DNA of 64,000 bases from Coriobacteriaceae bacterium (GTDB lineage Bacteria; Actinomycetota; Coriobacteriia; Coriobacteriales; Coriobacteriaceae). The stretch lies in the NCBI GenBank assembly GCA_902399975.1, contig CABOHA010000001.1, positions 273,397 through 337,396 of the forward strand, read 5' to 3'. The notes beneath the pieces are model-generated. The model was not told the origin of the DNA and made no database searches. It saw nothing but the letters and a program-made list of their open reading frames with translations. The position numbers were made by a program, and so were the translations under genes. Positions 27,832 through 36,919 of the stretch are shown here, one piece after another. Each line of letters begins with the position of its first letter. Within the stretch, counting starts at the first letter, position 1.

Positions 27832-28728
27832 GTGACCGATCGGTCCCTGACTCTTTCCGCGCCGGCAAAGATTAACCTCTACCTGGGGGTTCATACCGAG
27901 CGCGATGACCGCGGCTACCACAGGGTCGATTCCCTGATGGCAGCCGTCGGTCTTTCCGATTCCGTGACGGTCGCGCCGGCGCAGGCGCTGACCGTCCAGA
28001 CGGTTCCGGCATCAGATTTTCCCATGCAAAAGAATACGGCGTATCGGGCTGCGGTTGCTATGGCCGAGCATTATGGTCGCGAGGCAAACATCTGCGTGAC
28101 GATTGAGAAGCGCATTCCATTGTGCGCCGGCTTGGGCGGCCCCTCGACGGATGCGGCCGCGGTCATTGTCGCCTTGGCGGAGCTCTGGGGAATTGATCGC
28201 ACCGACCCCGCGCTCGACGACATTGCGCGGGGTATTGGTGCTGACGTCCCGTTCTTTTTGCACGCGAGCCTTGCGTTCTACGTAGGTGGGGGAGACGTGC
28301 TGGCAACTGAGTATCCCGCGCTGCCCGCAACGCCCGTCGTGTTGGTCAAGCCGCGCGAGGCAAGCGTTTCAACAATTGAAGCCTATCGACGTTTTGACGA
28401 GGCTCCGGTGCCTGCGGACAAGCCCGGCGCGATAGCTTCTGCCTTGCGTGCTGGTGATGCCGAGACGGCATATGCGCTCATCCATAACAACCTGGGTGCC
28501 ATTTCCGCACAGATGGAGCCGCAGATTCAAATGGTTCTCGATTGGCTGCGTAAACAGGACGGCACCGTTGCTGTAGATGTGTGCGGATCGGGTGCCTGCT
28601 CATTTGCCATTTGCGACACCGCCGCCACGGCCGAAAGGCTTGCCGACGCTGCCCAGCAAAACGGCTGGTGGTCCTGCGCGACGGAGCTCATTCCCAACAC
28701 GGTTCAAATCGACGCGCCAAAGAAATAA
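27832..28728 (+). CDS. ispE: 4-diphosphocytidyl-2-C-methyl-D-erythritol kinase IspE
   Basis: 298-aa GHMP kinase of the non-mevalonate isoprenoid pathway. The GTG start 2 nt after veg suggests translational coupling. Motifs: APAKINLYLGVHTERDDRGYH, the GHMP ATP loop PLCAGLGGPSTDAAAV (about residue 100) and a C-terminal GSGACSFAIC. ispD and ispF occur elsewhere in this window (about 50 kb), so three MEP-pathway genes are present. Confidence 0.93.
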   Translation: MTDRSLTLSAPAKINLYLGVHTERDDRGYHRVDSLMAAVGLSDSVTVAPAQALTVQTVPASDFPMQKNTAYRAAVAMAEHYGREANICVTIEKRIPLCAGLGGPSTDAAAVIVALAELWGIDRTDPALDDIARGIGADVPFFLHASLAFYVGGGDVLATEYPALPATPVVLVKPREASVSTIEAYRRFDEAPVPADKPGAIASALRAGDAETAYALIHNNLGAISAQMEPQIQMVLDWLRKQDGTVAVDVCGSGACSFAICDTAATAERLADAAQQNGWWSCATELIPNTVQIDAPKK

Positions 28729-28777
28729 AATTTTCTCTAGCACGCGGCGAAAATCTTTGTTACTATAGTCGAGCTAA

Positions 28778-28854
28778 CGGGTTGTGGCTCAGTTTGGTAG
28801 AGCACTGCGTTCGGGACGCAGGGGTCGCTGGTTCAAATCCAGTCAACCCGACCA
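28778..28854 (+). tRNA. tRNA-Pro(CGG)
   Basis: Acceptor CGGGTTG pairs with CAACCCG and CCA is encoded. The anticodon stem CTGCG/CGCAG closes the loop TTCGGGA, giving anticodon CGG. A TACTAT -10 box lies about 15 nt upstream and a terminator follows. Confidence 0.93.
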
Positions 28855-28864
28855 GAGCATGAGG

Positions 28865-28893
28865 AGGGACCGCTTCTTGCGGTCCCTTTTTTT
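28865..28893 (+). terminator. Terminator after tRNA-Pro
   Basis: Perfect stem AGGGACCGC/GCGGTCCCT with a 5-nt loop and a run of seven T. Confidence 0.92.
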
Positions 28894-28966
28894 AGCTATT
28901 GTTGTGATACCGCGATACCCGCGGTATACTCATTCGAGCTTGTCTCGCTGTATTGTGGAGGTCTAA

Positions 28967-29242
28967 ATGTTTGGACTGAGGGCTCCTGAGCTCATCATTA
29001 TTCTCGTCGTTGTCCTGATTATCTTCGGGCCCAAGAACCTGCCGAAGCTCGGCAAGTCCCTCGGCTCTACCGTCAAGAATATCCGTGAGGGTATGGAGGG
29101 CGACGATAAGGCCGAGACCAAGCAGGCCGAGGAGGTCGTGGTCGAGCAGTCCGAGGAGGACAAGGAGATCGCTGAGCTCGAGGCCAAGCTCGCTGCTGCC
29201 AAGAAGAAGCAGGCAGAGGACAGCGACGCGGACGCAGAGTAG
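28967..29242 (+). CDS. tatA: Twin-arginine translocase subunit TatA/TatE family
   Basis: 91-aa single-span membrane protein that forms the pore of the Tat export pathway for folded proteins. It begins [20 protein letters not shown] (TM helix), followed by the conserved [14 protein letters not shown] hinge, an amphipathic helix and a highly charged Glu/Lys tail. GGAGG precedes ATG 28967. tatC is not nearby, so the gene stands alone between tRNA-Pro and greA. Confidence 0.92.
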   Translation: MFGLRAPELIIILVVVLIIFGPKNLPKLGKSLGSTVKNIREGMEGDDKAETKQAEEVVVEQSEEDKEIAELEAKLAAAKKKQAEDSDADAE

Positions 29243-29267
29243 TCCCATCCCTTTGGGGTGAGCACCT

Positions 29268-29300
29268 GACCGGCTTGCCCGCAGGCTAGCCGGTCTTTTT
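29268..29300 (+). terminator. Terminator after tatA
   Basis: Stem GACCGGCT/AGCCGGTC (29268-29295) followed by TTTTT. Confidence 0.88.
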
Positions 29301-29348
29301 CGTTTTGTTGACAGTTGATTGTTTGATCAGAGTTGGGGAGATATCCGT

Positions 29349-29819
29349 ATGGACGCAAGCCAGATCGTACTGACCGCTGAGGGCCGCCAGAAGCTCGTCG
29401 AGGAGCTCGCTTGGCGTGAGGGCGATTACGCCAAGGAGATCGTCGAGGACATCAAGGAAGCCCGCGCGTTCGGCGACCTTTCGGAGAACTCCGAGTACGA
29501 CGCCGCCAAGGACAAGCAGGCCCAGAACGCCGCTCGTATTGCCGAGATCCAGGCCATCCTCGCCAACGCTCAGGTTGCTGCCACCACAGGTGATCTGACC
29601 GTCTCCATCGGTTCCACCGTTTCGCTGATTGATCCCAACGGTGAGGTCATGGAAGTCACGCTCGTCGGTACCACCGAGACCAACTCGCTCGAGCACAAGA
29701 TTTCCAACGAGTCTCCGGTCGGCCACGCCATCATCGGTCACGGCGAGGGCGACTCCGTCGAGGTCGTTACGCCTTCCGGCAAGACTCGCGTCTACACCAT
29801 CGCCAAGATTGCACGCTAG
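29349..29819 (+). CDS. greA: Transcription elongation factor GreA
   Basis: 156-aa factor that enters the RNA polymerase secondary channel and stimulates cleavage of backtracked RNA. The N-terminal coiled coil has LTAEGRQKLVEELAW and the acidic tip GDLSENSEYDAAKDKQ. The C-terminal FKBP-like domain has SIGSTVSLID and SPVGHAIIGHGEGDSVEV. ATG 29349 follows GGGGAGA. A terminator and the lysS gene follow. Confidence 0.95.
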   Translation: MDASQIVLTAEGRQKLVEELAWREGDYAKEIVEDIKEARAFGDLSENSEYDAAKDKQAQNAARIAEIQAILANAQVAATTGDLTVSIGSTVSLIDPNGEVMEVTLVGTTETNSLEHKISNESPVGHAIIGHGEGDSVEVVTPSGKTRVYTIAKIAR

Positions 29820-29847
29820 ACCACGGTCCCGCGTAAAGGTATGTTTT

Positions 29848-29880
29848 CGCTCCCTGGGACCGAATCCTGGGGAGCGTTTT
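29848..29880 (+). terminator. Terminator between greA and lysS
   Basis: Stem CGCTCCC (29848-29854) with GGGAGCG (29870-29876) followed by TTTT. Confidence 0.8.
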
Positions 29881-29898
29881 AGTTTGAGGAGCTAACTT

Positions 29899-31863
29899 AT
29901 GGCAGAGAACCAGAACGCCGCAGATCAGGCATCGACGCTCAACGACGAGCGCGCCACCCGCCTGGCCAAGCGCGCCGCCCTGTTCGAGGCGGGCCAGAAC
30001 CCCTATCCCGAGCACTCTGAGCTTGAGGACTACGTTGCCGATATCGAGGCTAAGTATGCCGAGCTTGCCGATGGCGAGGACACCGAGGACGTCGTGAAGA
30101 TCGCCGGCCGTGTGGTCGCCAAGCGCGGTCAGGGCAAGATCATGTTCATCGTCGTGCGCGATGCGACTGCCGAGATTCAGCTGTTCTGCCGCATCAACGA
30201 CATGGACGAGGCTGCCTGGAATACGCTCAAGTCCCTCGACCTGGGCGACATCCTGGGCGTGACCGGCGTGGTTGTGCGCACCCAGCGCGGTCAGCTTTCC
30301 GTTGCCCCTAAGAGCGCGACCCTGCTTGCCAAGGCCGTTCGTCCGCTGCCCGAGAAGTTCCACGGTCTTTCCGACAAGGAGACCCGCTATCGCCAGCGCT
30401 ATGTTGACCTGATCGCCAACGACGACGTTCGCGAGACGTTCCGTAAGCGTTCGCAGATTCTCTCCACCTTCCGTCGCTTTATGGAGTCCGACGGCTACAT
30501 GGAGGTCGAGACCCCCATCCTGCAGACCATCCAGGGCGGCGCTACTGCCAAGCCGTTCATCACGCACTTCAACGCGCTCGATCAGGAGTGCTACCTGCGT
30601 ATTGCCACCGAGCTGCACCTCAAGCGCTGCATCGTCGGTGGTTTTGAGCGCGTGTTCGAGATCGGCCGCATCTTCCGTAACGAGGGCATGGACCTTACCC
30701 ACAACCCCGAGTTCACCACGATGGAGGCCTACCGTGCCTTCTCCGACCTCGAGGGCATGAAGGCGCTCGCCCAGGGTGTCATCAAGGCGGCTAGCAAGGC
30801 CATCGGCAACCCCGAGGTCATCGAGTACCAGGGCCAGACCATCGATCTTTCCGGTGAGTGGGCCAGCCGTCCCATGACCGACATCGTCTCCGACGTGCTC
30901 GGCAAGCAGGTCACCATCGACACGCCGGTCGAGGAGCTTGCTGCCGCCGCACGCGAGAAGGGCCTGGAGATTAAGCCCGAGTGGACCGCCGGCAAGATTA
31001 TCGCCGAGATCTACGATGAGCTGGGCGAGGACACCATCGTCAACCCCACGTTCGTGTGCGATTACCCCATCGAGGTCAGCCCGCTTGCCAAGCGCTTTGA
31101 GGACGACCCGCGCCTGACGCACCGCTTTGAGCTGGTCATTGCCGGTCACGAGTACGCCAACGCATTCTCTGAGCTCAACGACCCGGTCGACCAGGCCGAG
31201 CGCTTTGCCGCCCAGATGGCCGAGAAGGCTGGCGGCGACGACGAGGCCATGGAGTACGACGAGGATTACGTGCGCGCCCTCGAGTACGGTATGCCTCCCG
31301 CGGGCGGCATCGGCATCGGTATCGACCGCGTGGTCATGCTGCTCACCAACCAGGCTTCCATCCGCGACGTGCTACTGTTCCCGCACATGAAGCCCGAGAA
31401 GGGTTTCCAGTCCGGTGCCGCTGCCGCCAAGGCTGCCGAGGCCGGCAACACCGCGAGCCCGTTCGTCAAGCCGCTCAAGCCCACGGTTGATTACTCCAAG
31501 ATCGCCGTCGAGCCGCTGTTTGAGGAGTTCGTCGACTTTGATACCTTCTCCAAGAGCGATTTCCGCGCTGTGAAGGTCAAGGCGTGCGAGGCCGTCAAGA
31601 AGTCCAAGAAGCTGCTGAACTTTACGCTCGACGACGGCACTGGCACCGACCGCACCATCCTCTCCGGCATTCACGGTTATTATGAGCCCGAGGACCTGGT
31701 CGGCAAGACTCTGCTCGCCATCACCAACCTGCCTCCGCGCAAGATGATGGGCATTCCCAGCTGCGGCATGCTCATCAGCGCTATCCACGAGGAGGATGGT
31801 GAGGAGCGTTTCAACCTGATCCAGCTCGACGCCTCCATCCCCGCCGGCGCAAAGATGTACTAA
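29899..31863 (+). CDS. lysS: Lysyl-tRNA synthetase (class II) with C-terminal tRNA-binding OB domain
   Basis: 654-aa aminoacyl-tRNA synthetase charging tRNA-Lys. Residues about 1-510 form a normal class II LysRS: an OB anticodon-binding domain (VKIAGRVVAKRGQGKIMFIV), motif 2 region FEIGRIFRNEGMDLTHNPEF and motif 3 GIGIGIDRVVMLLT. Bacterial LysRS usually ends near there. This protein continues through an Ala-rich linker into a Trbp111/EMAP-II-like domain (about 545-654; DFRAVKVKACEAVKKSKKLL, GIHGYYEPEDLVGKTLLAIT, PSCGMLISA), a module usually attached to MetRS. GAGGAG precedes ATG 29899. Confidence 0.93.
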   Translation: MAENQNAADQASTLNDERATRLAKRAALFEAGQNPYPEHSELEDYVADIEAKYAELADGEDTEDVVKIAGRVVAKRGQGKIMFIVVRDATAEIQLFCRINDMDEAAWNTLKSLDLGDILGVTGVVVRTQRGQLSVAPKSATLLAKAVRPLPEKFHGLSDKETRYRQRYVDLIANDDVRETFRKRSQILSTFRRFMESDGYMEVETPILQTIQGGATAKPFITHFNALDQECYLRIATELHLKRCIVGGFERVFEIGRIFRNEGMDLTHNPEFTTMEAYRAFSDLEGMKALAQGVIKAASKAIGNPEVIEYQGQTIDLSGEWASRPMTDIVSDVLGKQVTIDTPVEELAAAAREKGLEIKPEWTAGKIIAEIYDELGEDTIVNPTFVCDYPIEVSPLAKRFEDDPRLTHRFELVIAGHEYANAFSELNDPVDQAERFAAQMAEKAGGDDEAMEYDEDYVRALEYGMPPAGGIGIGIDRVVMLLTNQASIRDVLLFPHMKPEKGFQSGAAAAKAAEAGNTASPFVKPLKPTVDYSKIAVEPLFEEFVDFDTFSKSDFRAVKVKACEAVKKSKKLLNFTLDDGTGTDRTILSGIHGYYEPEDLVGKTLLAITNLPPRKMMGIPSCGMLISAIHEEDGEERFNLIQLDASIPAGAKMY

Positions 31864-31867
31864 CTAG

Positions 31868-31892
31868 TTACGCGGTTCTACGAACCGCGTAA
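31868..31892 (+). terminator. Hairpin after lysS
   Basis: Perfect 11-bp stem TTACGCGGTTC/GAACCGCGTAA with a 3-nt loop, 4 nt after the stop codon; no T-tract. Confidence 0.6.
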
Positions 31893-31906
31893 CGGCTCGA
31901 CGCTGC

Positions 31907-32005
31907 GCGGGCCGCATTTGGACAATCTGACGTTCAACTTCAAGGGCGCGACCAGAAGGTCAGCGCCCTTTCGTTTCGCGTCACCTTGTCTCAAATGCGG
32001 CCCGC
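31907..32005. repeat. Nested inverted repeat downstream of lysS
   Basis: The outer arms GCGGGCCGCATTTG (31907-31920) and CAAATGCGGCCCGC (31992-32005) are perfectly complementary. They enclose a second stem, AAGGGCGC/GCGCCCTT. No coding potential is seen. Confidence 0.75.
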
Positions 32006-32110
32006 TCGCTGACTTATGCTCAACCTATGGTGTCATCTCGCCCCAAAAGGACCTTGCTCGCTCTGGCGGGCTTTCGCTGTCCGTCCTCTACCTGCGGCGT
32101 TGCCCTGGTT

Positions 32111-32156
32111 GGCACTTAGGGACGTTCCTCTTGTGCCGGCACTTGGGGACGGTCCT
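32111..32156. repeat. Two short direct repeats in the gap before the exporter gene
   Basis: GGCACTTAGGGACGTTCCT (32111-32129) and GGCACTTGGGGACGGTCCT (32138-32156) differ at two positions. The rest of the 32006-32282 gap shows no gene. The motif may belong to a dispersed intergenic repeat family. Confidence 0.5.
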
Positions 32157-32282
32157 AGCCGCCTGGGGTCTACCGGTGCATTGGGGGTTTACGCCTTCCA
32201 TGCATGACAGTCGTCTCTTTTATGTTTCCTTTAGCCGTCGCTGCCTAGGATGGGGGTTAGTCGGTAGGAAGGGAGCGTCTGT

Positions 32283-33851
32283 ATGGACGACGCGAGCGAT
32301 CGTGCAATCGAAGAGGATATGCTCAATCAGTTCAACTATTTTGATGATGAGGACGAGGAATTGATCGATCGTCGCGAGCCGGCGGCGCTCGATGCTTTCG
32401 GCCTTGTTGATGAAGGGCCCGACGAGGACGAGGTCGAATCGACGGAACCCCCACAGCCTTCGAGCCATGATTCGCTGCTCTCAAGAGTCCCTCTGCACCA
32501 CGGTGTGCGTGCCGGCGCCCTCCATATGAAAACCGACTGGTGCCAGATCGTGACGGCAGGCGATGAGCTTGCCGTCGATGCGCCGCTCACCGATAAATCA
32601 TCCATCATTTGCCGCACCGGTATGCTTATGCTCGCGAGCGGAACGGGTGCCTGGCGTGTACGCGATACCATGAATCGCGTCGCCGCCGTGCTCGGTGTCA
32701 CCATCCACGTTGACTTAAGTCTCCTGTCGTTTGAGTGTACTTGTATTGAAGATGGTCACTGCTTTAACGAAGTCGTCAGCTTGCCCACAACGGGCGTCAA
32801 TACCCATCGCATTTGGATGATGGAGAGCTTCCTAAAGGAAATCGAGACATATGGCCGTCGTTTTACGGTGCATGAGTATCACGAGATGCTCAAGACCGTT
32901 GAGAGTTCAAAACCTGATTACACTCCCTGGCAACAGGGCCTTGCGGCAGCCTGTGCTTGCGGCGCCTTTGTCTTTTTGCTCGGCGGCGGCCCTATCGAGA
33001 TGGCCTGTGCATTTGTGGGCGCTGGTGTCGGCAACTTTGCTCGCTCTCATATTCTTAAGCAGGGCCTTGGCCAGTTTAGCGCGCTGACGATCGGCGTTGC
33101 AGTCGCTTGCGTCTCGTATCTGCTGGCATTGCTCGGTCTTGGCCAGGTCATACCGGGGGCAATGTCGCACCAAGAAGGCTATATCGGCGCCATGCTCTTT
33201 GTGATTCCCGGCTTTCCTCTCATTACGGCAGGTCTCGACATCGCTAAGCTCGACATGCGAAGCGGCATTGAGCGTCTTTCGTATGCTGTGTCGATTATTG
33301 TGATGGCGACGCTCGTAGGTTGGATGGTTGCCGAGTGTGTTGGCCTGGCGCCGGACGACTTTGCGCCGCTCGGCCTTTCGCCGCTTGCCCTTACGCTCTT
33401 GCGCGTGGTAATGAGCTTCGTTGGCGTATTCGGCTTCTCAGTGATGTTCAACAGCCCGGTAAAGATGGCCACGGCAGCTGGGCTGATCGGCGCCGTGTCC
33501 AATACCCTTCGTCTGACCCTTGTCGATGGGCCGACGATGCTTCCCTTCCTGGGCCTCAGCGCGGGAATGCCTCCCGAGGCGGCTGCATTTATCGGGGCGC
33601 TCGTATCGGGTTTGCTGGCAAGCCTGGCAGAAATCAGGCTCACCTACCCACGTATCGCCCTCACGGTGCCATCGATTGTCATTATGGTGCCGGGCTTGTA
33701 TCTGTATCGCTCGATGTATTACATGTGCACCTTCGACACGGTCAATATGCTCGGCTGGTTTGTGCGTGCAGTGCTCATCGTGGCGTTTCTGCCCGTTGGC
33801 CTGGGCGTGGCGCGTACACTCACCGACCCTCGCTGGCGCCACACCAGCTAA
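32283..33851 (+). CDS. ThrE-family threonine/serine exporter
   Basis: 522-aa membrane protein of the ThrE family (fused DUF1212 and DUF3815 parts) that in Corynebacterium exports threonine and serine. The first ~75 residues are very acidic (for example YFDDEDEELIDRREP). A soluble DUF1212 domain follows with CRTGMLMLASGTGAWRVRDT. From about residue 215 there are around nine to ten hydrophobic helices, including GLAAACACGAFVFLLGGGP and VIPGFPLITAGLDIAKLDM. GGAAGGGAG stands upstream of ATG 32283. The substrate is inferred from family only. Confidence 0.85.
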   Translation: MDDASDRAIEEDMLNQFNYFDDEDEELIDRREPAALDAFGLVDEGPDEDEVESTEPPQPSSHDSLLSRVPLHHGVRAGALHMKTDWCQIVTAGDELAVDAPLTDKSSIICRTGMLMLASGTGAWRVRDTMNRVAAVLGVTIHVDLSLLSFECTCIEDGHCFNEVVSLPTTGVNTHRIWMMESFLKEIETYGRRFTVHEYHEMLKTVESSKPDYTPWQQGLAAACACGAFVFLLGGGPIEMACAFVGAGVGNFARSHILKQGLGQFSALTIGVAVACVSYLLALLGLGQVIPGAMSHQEGYIGAMLFVIPGFPLITAGLDIAKLDMRSGIERLSYAVSIIVMATLVGWMVAECVGLAPDDFAPLGLSPLALTLLRVVMSFVGVFGFSVMFNSPVKMATAAGLIGAVSNTLRLTLVDGPTMLPFLGLSAGMPPEAAAFIGALVSGLLASLAEIRLTYPRIALTVPSIVIMVPGLYLYRSMYYMCTFDTVNMLGWFVRAVLIVAFLPVGLGVARTLTDPRWRHTS

Positions 33852-33880
33852 TTGGCGCAAGTGAAACTGATCCGCATAAC

Positions 33881-33948
33881 ATGAACGTGGATAATCTCCC
33901 GTTTTTGGCCTGTTTACGGGCTCAAAACGGGAGATTATCCACGTTCAT
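33881..33948. repeat. Perfect 25-bp inverted repeat with TTATCCAC cores
   Basis: ATGAACGTGGATAATCTCCC plus GTTTT (33881-33905) is mirrored exactly at 33924-33948 around an 18-nt loop. Each arm contains TTATCCAC (GTGGATAA on the other strand), 8 of 9 bases of a DnaA box. A half-copy, AAAATCCACGCTCG, follows near 33963. Related copies lie near 55.04 kb and 59.13 kb. Confidence 0.8.
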
Positions 33949-34087
33949 GGAATGGGTGTCCGAAAATCCACGCTCGTTGGGCCGATGCAGAAGCACCTGG
34001 CGATTCCTTTTTTGTAGACGTTGTCGCGCGGCTACGGGCAGGAAAGGTCCCAACGGTTAACATATACTCCATATGGGTAAAGAGACC

Positions 34088-34113
34088 AAAGCGCTGCCGC
34101 GGGGCGGCGCTTT
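34088..34113 (+). promoter_or_regulatory. Leader hairpin upstream of clpC
   Basis: AAAGCGCTGCC (34088-34098) pairs with GGCGGCGCTTT with one wobble, 38 nt before the start codon. A TATACT box (34063-34068) lies just upstream and could be the -10 element. I see no CtsR heptad repeat or HspR palindrome. Confidence 0.4.
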
Positions 34114-34150
34114 GCGTTTGAAAAAACTAGCTCGTCTAAGAGGAACTAGC

Positions 34151-36793
34151 ATGTTAGACCGTTTTACCGATCGCGCGCGCAAGGTCATGTCCATGGCCAA
34201 GCAAGAGGCGCTCGATCTTCATTCAAATAAGGTGGGTACCGAGCACCTGCTGCTCGCGCTTGCCAAGGAGGACGAGGGCATTGCCGCCGAGGCACTGCGT
34301 TCGCTCGACATCTCCTACGATGACATCATGGATACTCTCAAAGAGGTCCAGACCACGGTTCCCGAGCCCAGTGAGGAGACCGAGGCCGCTAAGCTCGCCT
34401 TTACGCCGCTCGTCATTAGCGTGATGGAGCGTTCATTCCGCGTGGCGCGTGAGAACAACCAGACCTACGTGTCGACCGAGCACTTGCTGATCGGCATCGT
34501 CGAAGAGGGCAACGGCATGGCCATGGACATTCTCATGCGCTTGGGTGTGTCGTCCGCCTCCATCAAAAAGGCTATCGAGAAACTCACCGCCAAGGACCAG
34601 GACAAGAAGCGTCCGCTCGCCGGCGCCGGTGCTGGTCGTCCCGGTGCGGGCCTGCCGTTCTTTAGCGGCTCGGATGCCTCTCAGCAAAAGGGGAGTGGCA
34701 CCGATACGCTTAAGCAGTTCGCGACCAACCTCACGCAGAAGGCGCGCGACGGCGAGCTCGACCCTGTAATTGGTCGCGAAAAGGAAGTCCAGCGTATGAT
34801 GGAAATTCTTTCGCGCCGCACCAAGAACAACCCGCTTATCCTGGGCGACCCCGGCGTGGGCAAGACGGCCATCGTCGAGGGCCTGGCACAGCAGATCGCT
34901 GCCGGCAATGTGCCCGAGAACCTTATGAACCAGAACATCTGGACGCTTGACCTGCCGGGTCTTGTCGCGGGCGCCAAGTATCGCGGTGAGTTTGAGGAGC
35001 GCCTCAAGAACGTGATCCAGGAGGCGACCGAGGCCGACGACGTCATTCTGTTTATCGACGAGATGCACACCATCATCGGTGCCGGTTCTGCCGAGGGATC
35101 CATCGATGCAAGCTCCATGCTCAAGCCCGTGCTCGCGCGTGGTGCCTTCCAGATTATCGGCGCCACCACGGCCGAGGAATTCCGCAAGTACCTCACCAAG
35201 GACCCAGCCTTCGAGCGTCGCTTCCAGACCATCGATGTCGAGGAGCCGAGCGTCGAGGACACGGTCAAGATCCTGACTGCGCTCAAGCCGCGCTACGAGG
35301 AGCACCACCACGTGCGTTACACGCAGGGTGCCATCGAGGCCGCTGCGAACCTCTCCAACCGCTACATTCAGGATCGCTTCCTGCCCGATAAGGCCATCGA
35401 CCTCATTGACGAGGCCGGTGCCCGCGCTCGCATCGCCGCGAATCGCGCACCCGAGCCGGTGCGCGAGGCCGAGCATCGCATCGAGGAACTCAAGGCTGCC
35501 GCACAGGAGGCTACCGAGAGCGACGACATGAACAAGGCCGCCGAGATCACCGAGCAGCAGAAGGCCGCCGAGATTGAACTCGCCGAAGCCAAGGCCGCCT
35601 GGACCGCCGAGCTCGACGCCAGCCCGCTCACCATCGACGTGAGTCAGATTGCCGACATCGTGTCCGTGACCTCTGGCGTGCCGGTTTCCTCGCTCACCGA
35701 GAGCGAGAGCCGTCGCCTGCTGCAGACCGAAAGCGTGCTCAAGACCCGCATTATCGGCCAGGACGAGGCCGTCGAGGCCGTCGCCAAGGCCGTGCGCCGC
35801 AGCCGTTCGCCGCTCAAGGACCCGCGTCGCCCCGGCGGCAGCTTTATCTTCCTTGGTCCCACCGGCACGGGCAAGACCGAGCTCGCCAAGACGCTCGCCG
35901 AGTACCTCTTTGGCAGCAAGGACGCGCTCATCAGCTTCGACATGTCGGAGTTCGGCAGCGAGTTCGAGGTCTCCAAGCTTATCGGTAGCCCTCCGGGTTA
36001 CGTGGGTCACGACGAGGGCGGTCAGCTTACCAAGGCCGTTCGTCGTCACCCGTATTCGGTCGTGCTGTTCGACGAGATCGAGAAGGCGCACCCCGACATC
36101 TTCAACATCTTGCTGCAGGTGCTGGAGGAGGGCCGCCTGACCGATAGCCAGGGCAAGACGGTCGACTTCCGCAACACCGTGATCATCATGACGTCCAATG
36201 TGGGCGCCCGCGAGATTGCGCAGGATGCGAGCGTGGGCTTTGGCACCACCGGCGAGCAGGGCCTCACGTCGAGTGAAATCAAGGGCCGCGCGATGGGCGA
36301 GCTCAAGCGCCTGTTCCGCCCCGAGCTGCTCAACCGTATCGACGACATTGTGGTGTTCCAGAAGCTCTCGGGCGAGAACCTGACCAAGATCGCGCACCTG
36401 CTGGTGGACGATCTGCGCCAGCGCCTGATCGCAAACGGCATGAACATCAAGCTCACCGATGCGGCCTACGACAAGATTGTGGCCGAGGGTACCGATCTTA
36501 CCAATGGCGCACGTCCGCTGCGTCGTGCTATTCAAAAGCTCATCGAGGACCCGCTGTCCGAGGAGCTTCTGGCCGGCGAGTGGGGTGAGGGCGATACCGT
36601 CCTGTGCGACGTGGCCGATGGCAAGTTTGTCTTTAGCCATGGCACGGGCGAGATCCCGGCACCGCGTCCGGCGGGCACGCTCGGTGGCGATACCGCTCCG
36701 GCGGCGCCGCACACCGGCAACGCCGCGCCTGTGAGCAGTGGCGTGAGCTCGGGCCCCGGCGGTATGATGCAAGCTGGTTCCGGCGCGCTGTAG
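34151..36793 (+). CDS. clpC: ATP-dependent Clp protease ATP-binding subunit ClpC
   Basis: 880-aa Hsp100/AAA+ unfoldase that feeds substrates to ClpP. The double Clp N-domain starts [23 protein letters not shown]1 has Walker A GDPGVGKT near residue 232 and [13 protein letters not shown]. The UVR-like middle region (about 455-500) is helical and charged. NBD2 has [12 protein letters not shown] near residue 569 and [12 protein letters not shown]. The glycine-rich tail ends [11 protein letters not shown]. Upstream in-frame codons exist, but AGAGGA precedes ATG 34151 and the family N-terminus starts there. The mcsA/mcsB/ctsR genes are not adjacent. Confidence 0.95.
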   Translation: MLDRFTDRARKVMSMAKQEALDLHSNKVGTEHLLLALAKEDEGIAAEALRSLDISYDDIMDTLKEVQTTVPEPSEETEAAKLAFTPLVISVMERSFRVARENNQTYVSTEHLLIGIVEEGNGMAMDILMRLGVSSASIKKAIEKLTAKDQDKKRPLAGAGAGRPGAGLPFFSGSDASQQKGSGTDTLKQFATNLTQKARDGELDPVIGREKEVQRMMEILSRRTKNNPLILGDPGVGKTAIVEGLAQQIAAGNVPENLMNQNIWTLDLPGLVAGAKYRGEFEERLKNVIQEATEADDVILFIDEMHTIIGAGSAEGSIDASSMLKPVLARGAFQIIGATTAEEFRKYLTKDPAFERRFQTIDVEEPSVEDTVKILTALKPRYEEHHHVRYTQGAIEAAANLSNRYIQDRFLPDKAIDLIDEAGARARIAANRAPEPVREAEHRIEELKAAAQEATESDDMNKAAEITEQQKAAEIELAEAKAAWTAELDASPLTIDVSQIADIVSVTSGVPVSSLTESESRRLLQTESVLKTRIIGQDEAVEAVAKAVRRSRSPLKDPRRPGGSFIFLGPTGTGKTELAKTLAEYLFGSKDALISFDMSEFGSEFEVSKLIGSPPGYVGHDEGGQLTKAVRRHPYSVVLFDEIEKAHPDIFNILLQVLEEGRLTDSQGKTVDFRNTVIIMTSNVGAREIAQDASVGFGTTGEQGLTSSEIKGRAMGELKRLFRPELLNRIDDIVVFQKLSGENLTKIAHLLVDDLRQRLIANGMNIKLTDAAYDKIVAEGTDLTNGARPLRRAIQKLIEDPLSEELLAGEWGEGDTVLCDVADGKFVFSHGTGEIPAPRPAGTLGGDTAPAAPHTGNAAPVSSGVSSGPGGMMQAGSGAL

Positions 36794-36817
36794 GGATTGA
36801 CTATAACCTTGCATGAC

Positions 36818-36848
36818 GGGGCGTTCCCGATGAGGGAGCGCCCCTTTT
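36818..36848 (+). terminator. Terminator after clpC
   Basis: Stem GGGGCGTTCCC/GGGAGCGCCCC (36818-36844) with one wobble, then TTTT. It marks the left edge of the accessory block. Confidence 0.88.
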
Positions 36849-36919
36849 CTTGTAGAGAAGAGTTTCCGGTAACGATAAAATAATTGGATAAGATCTGCTG
36901 GATGGCAAAAGGAGTTACT

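Noticed and set aside
31918..32364. 148-codon ORF between lysS and the exporter gene
   Set aside because: Runs through the nested palindrome and direct repeats and into the exporter gene in another frame; composition is not protein-like.
34000..34150. CtsR or HspR operator before clpC
   Set aside because: No GGTCAAA heptad repeats or CTTGAGT/ACTCAAG palindrome; only a GC-rich leader hairpin is present.
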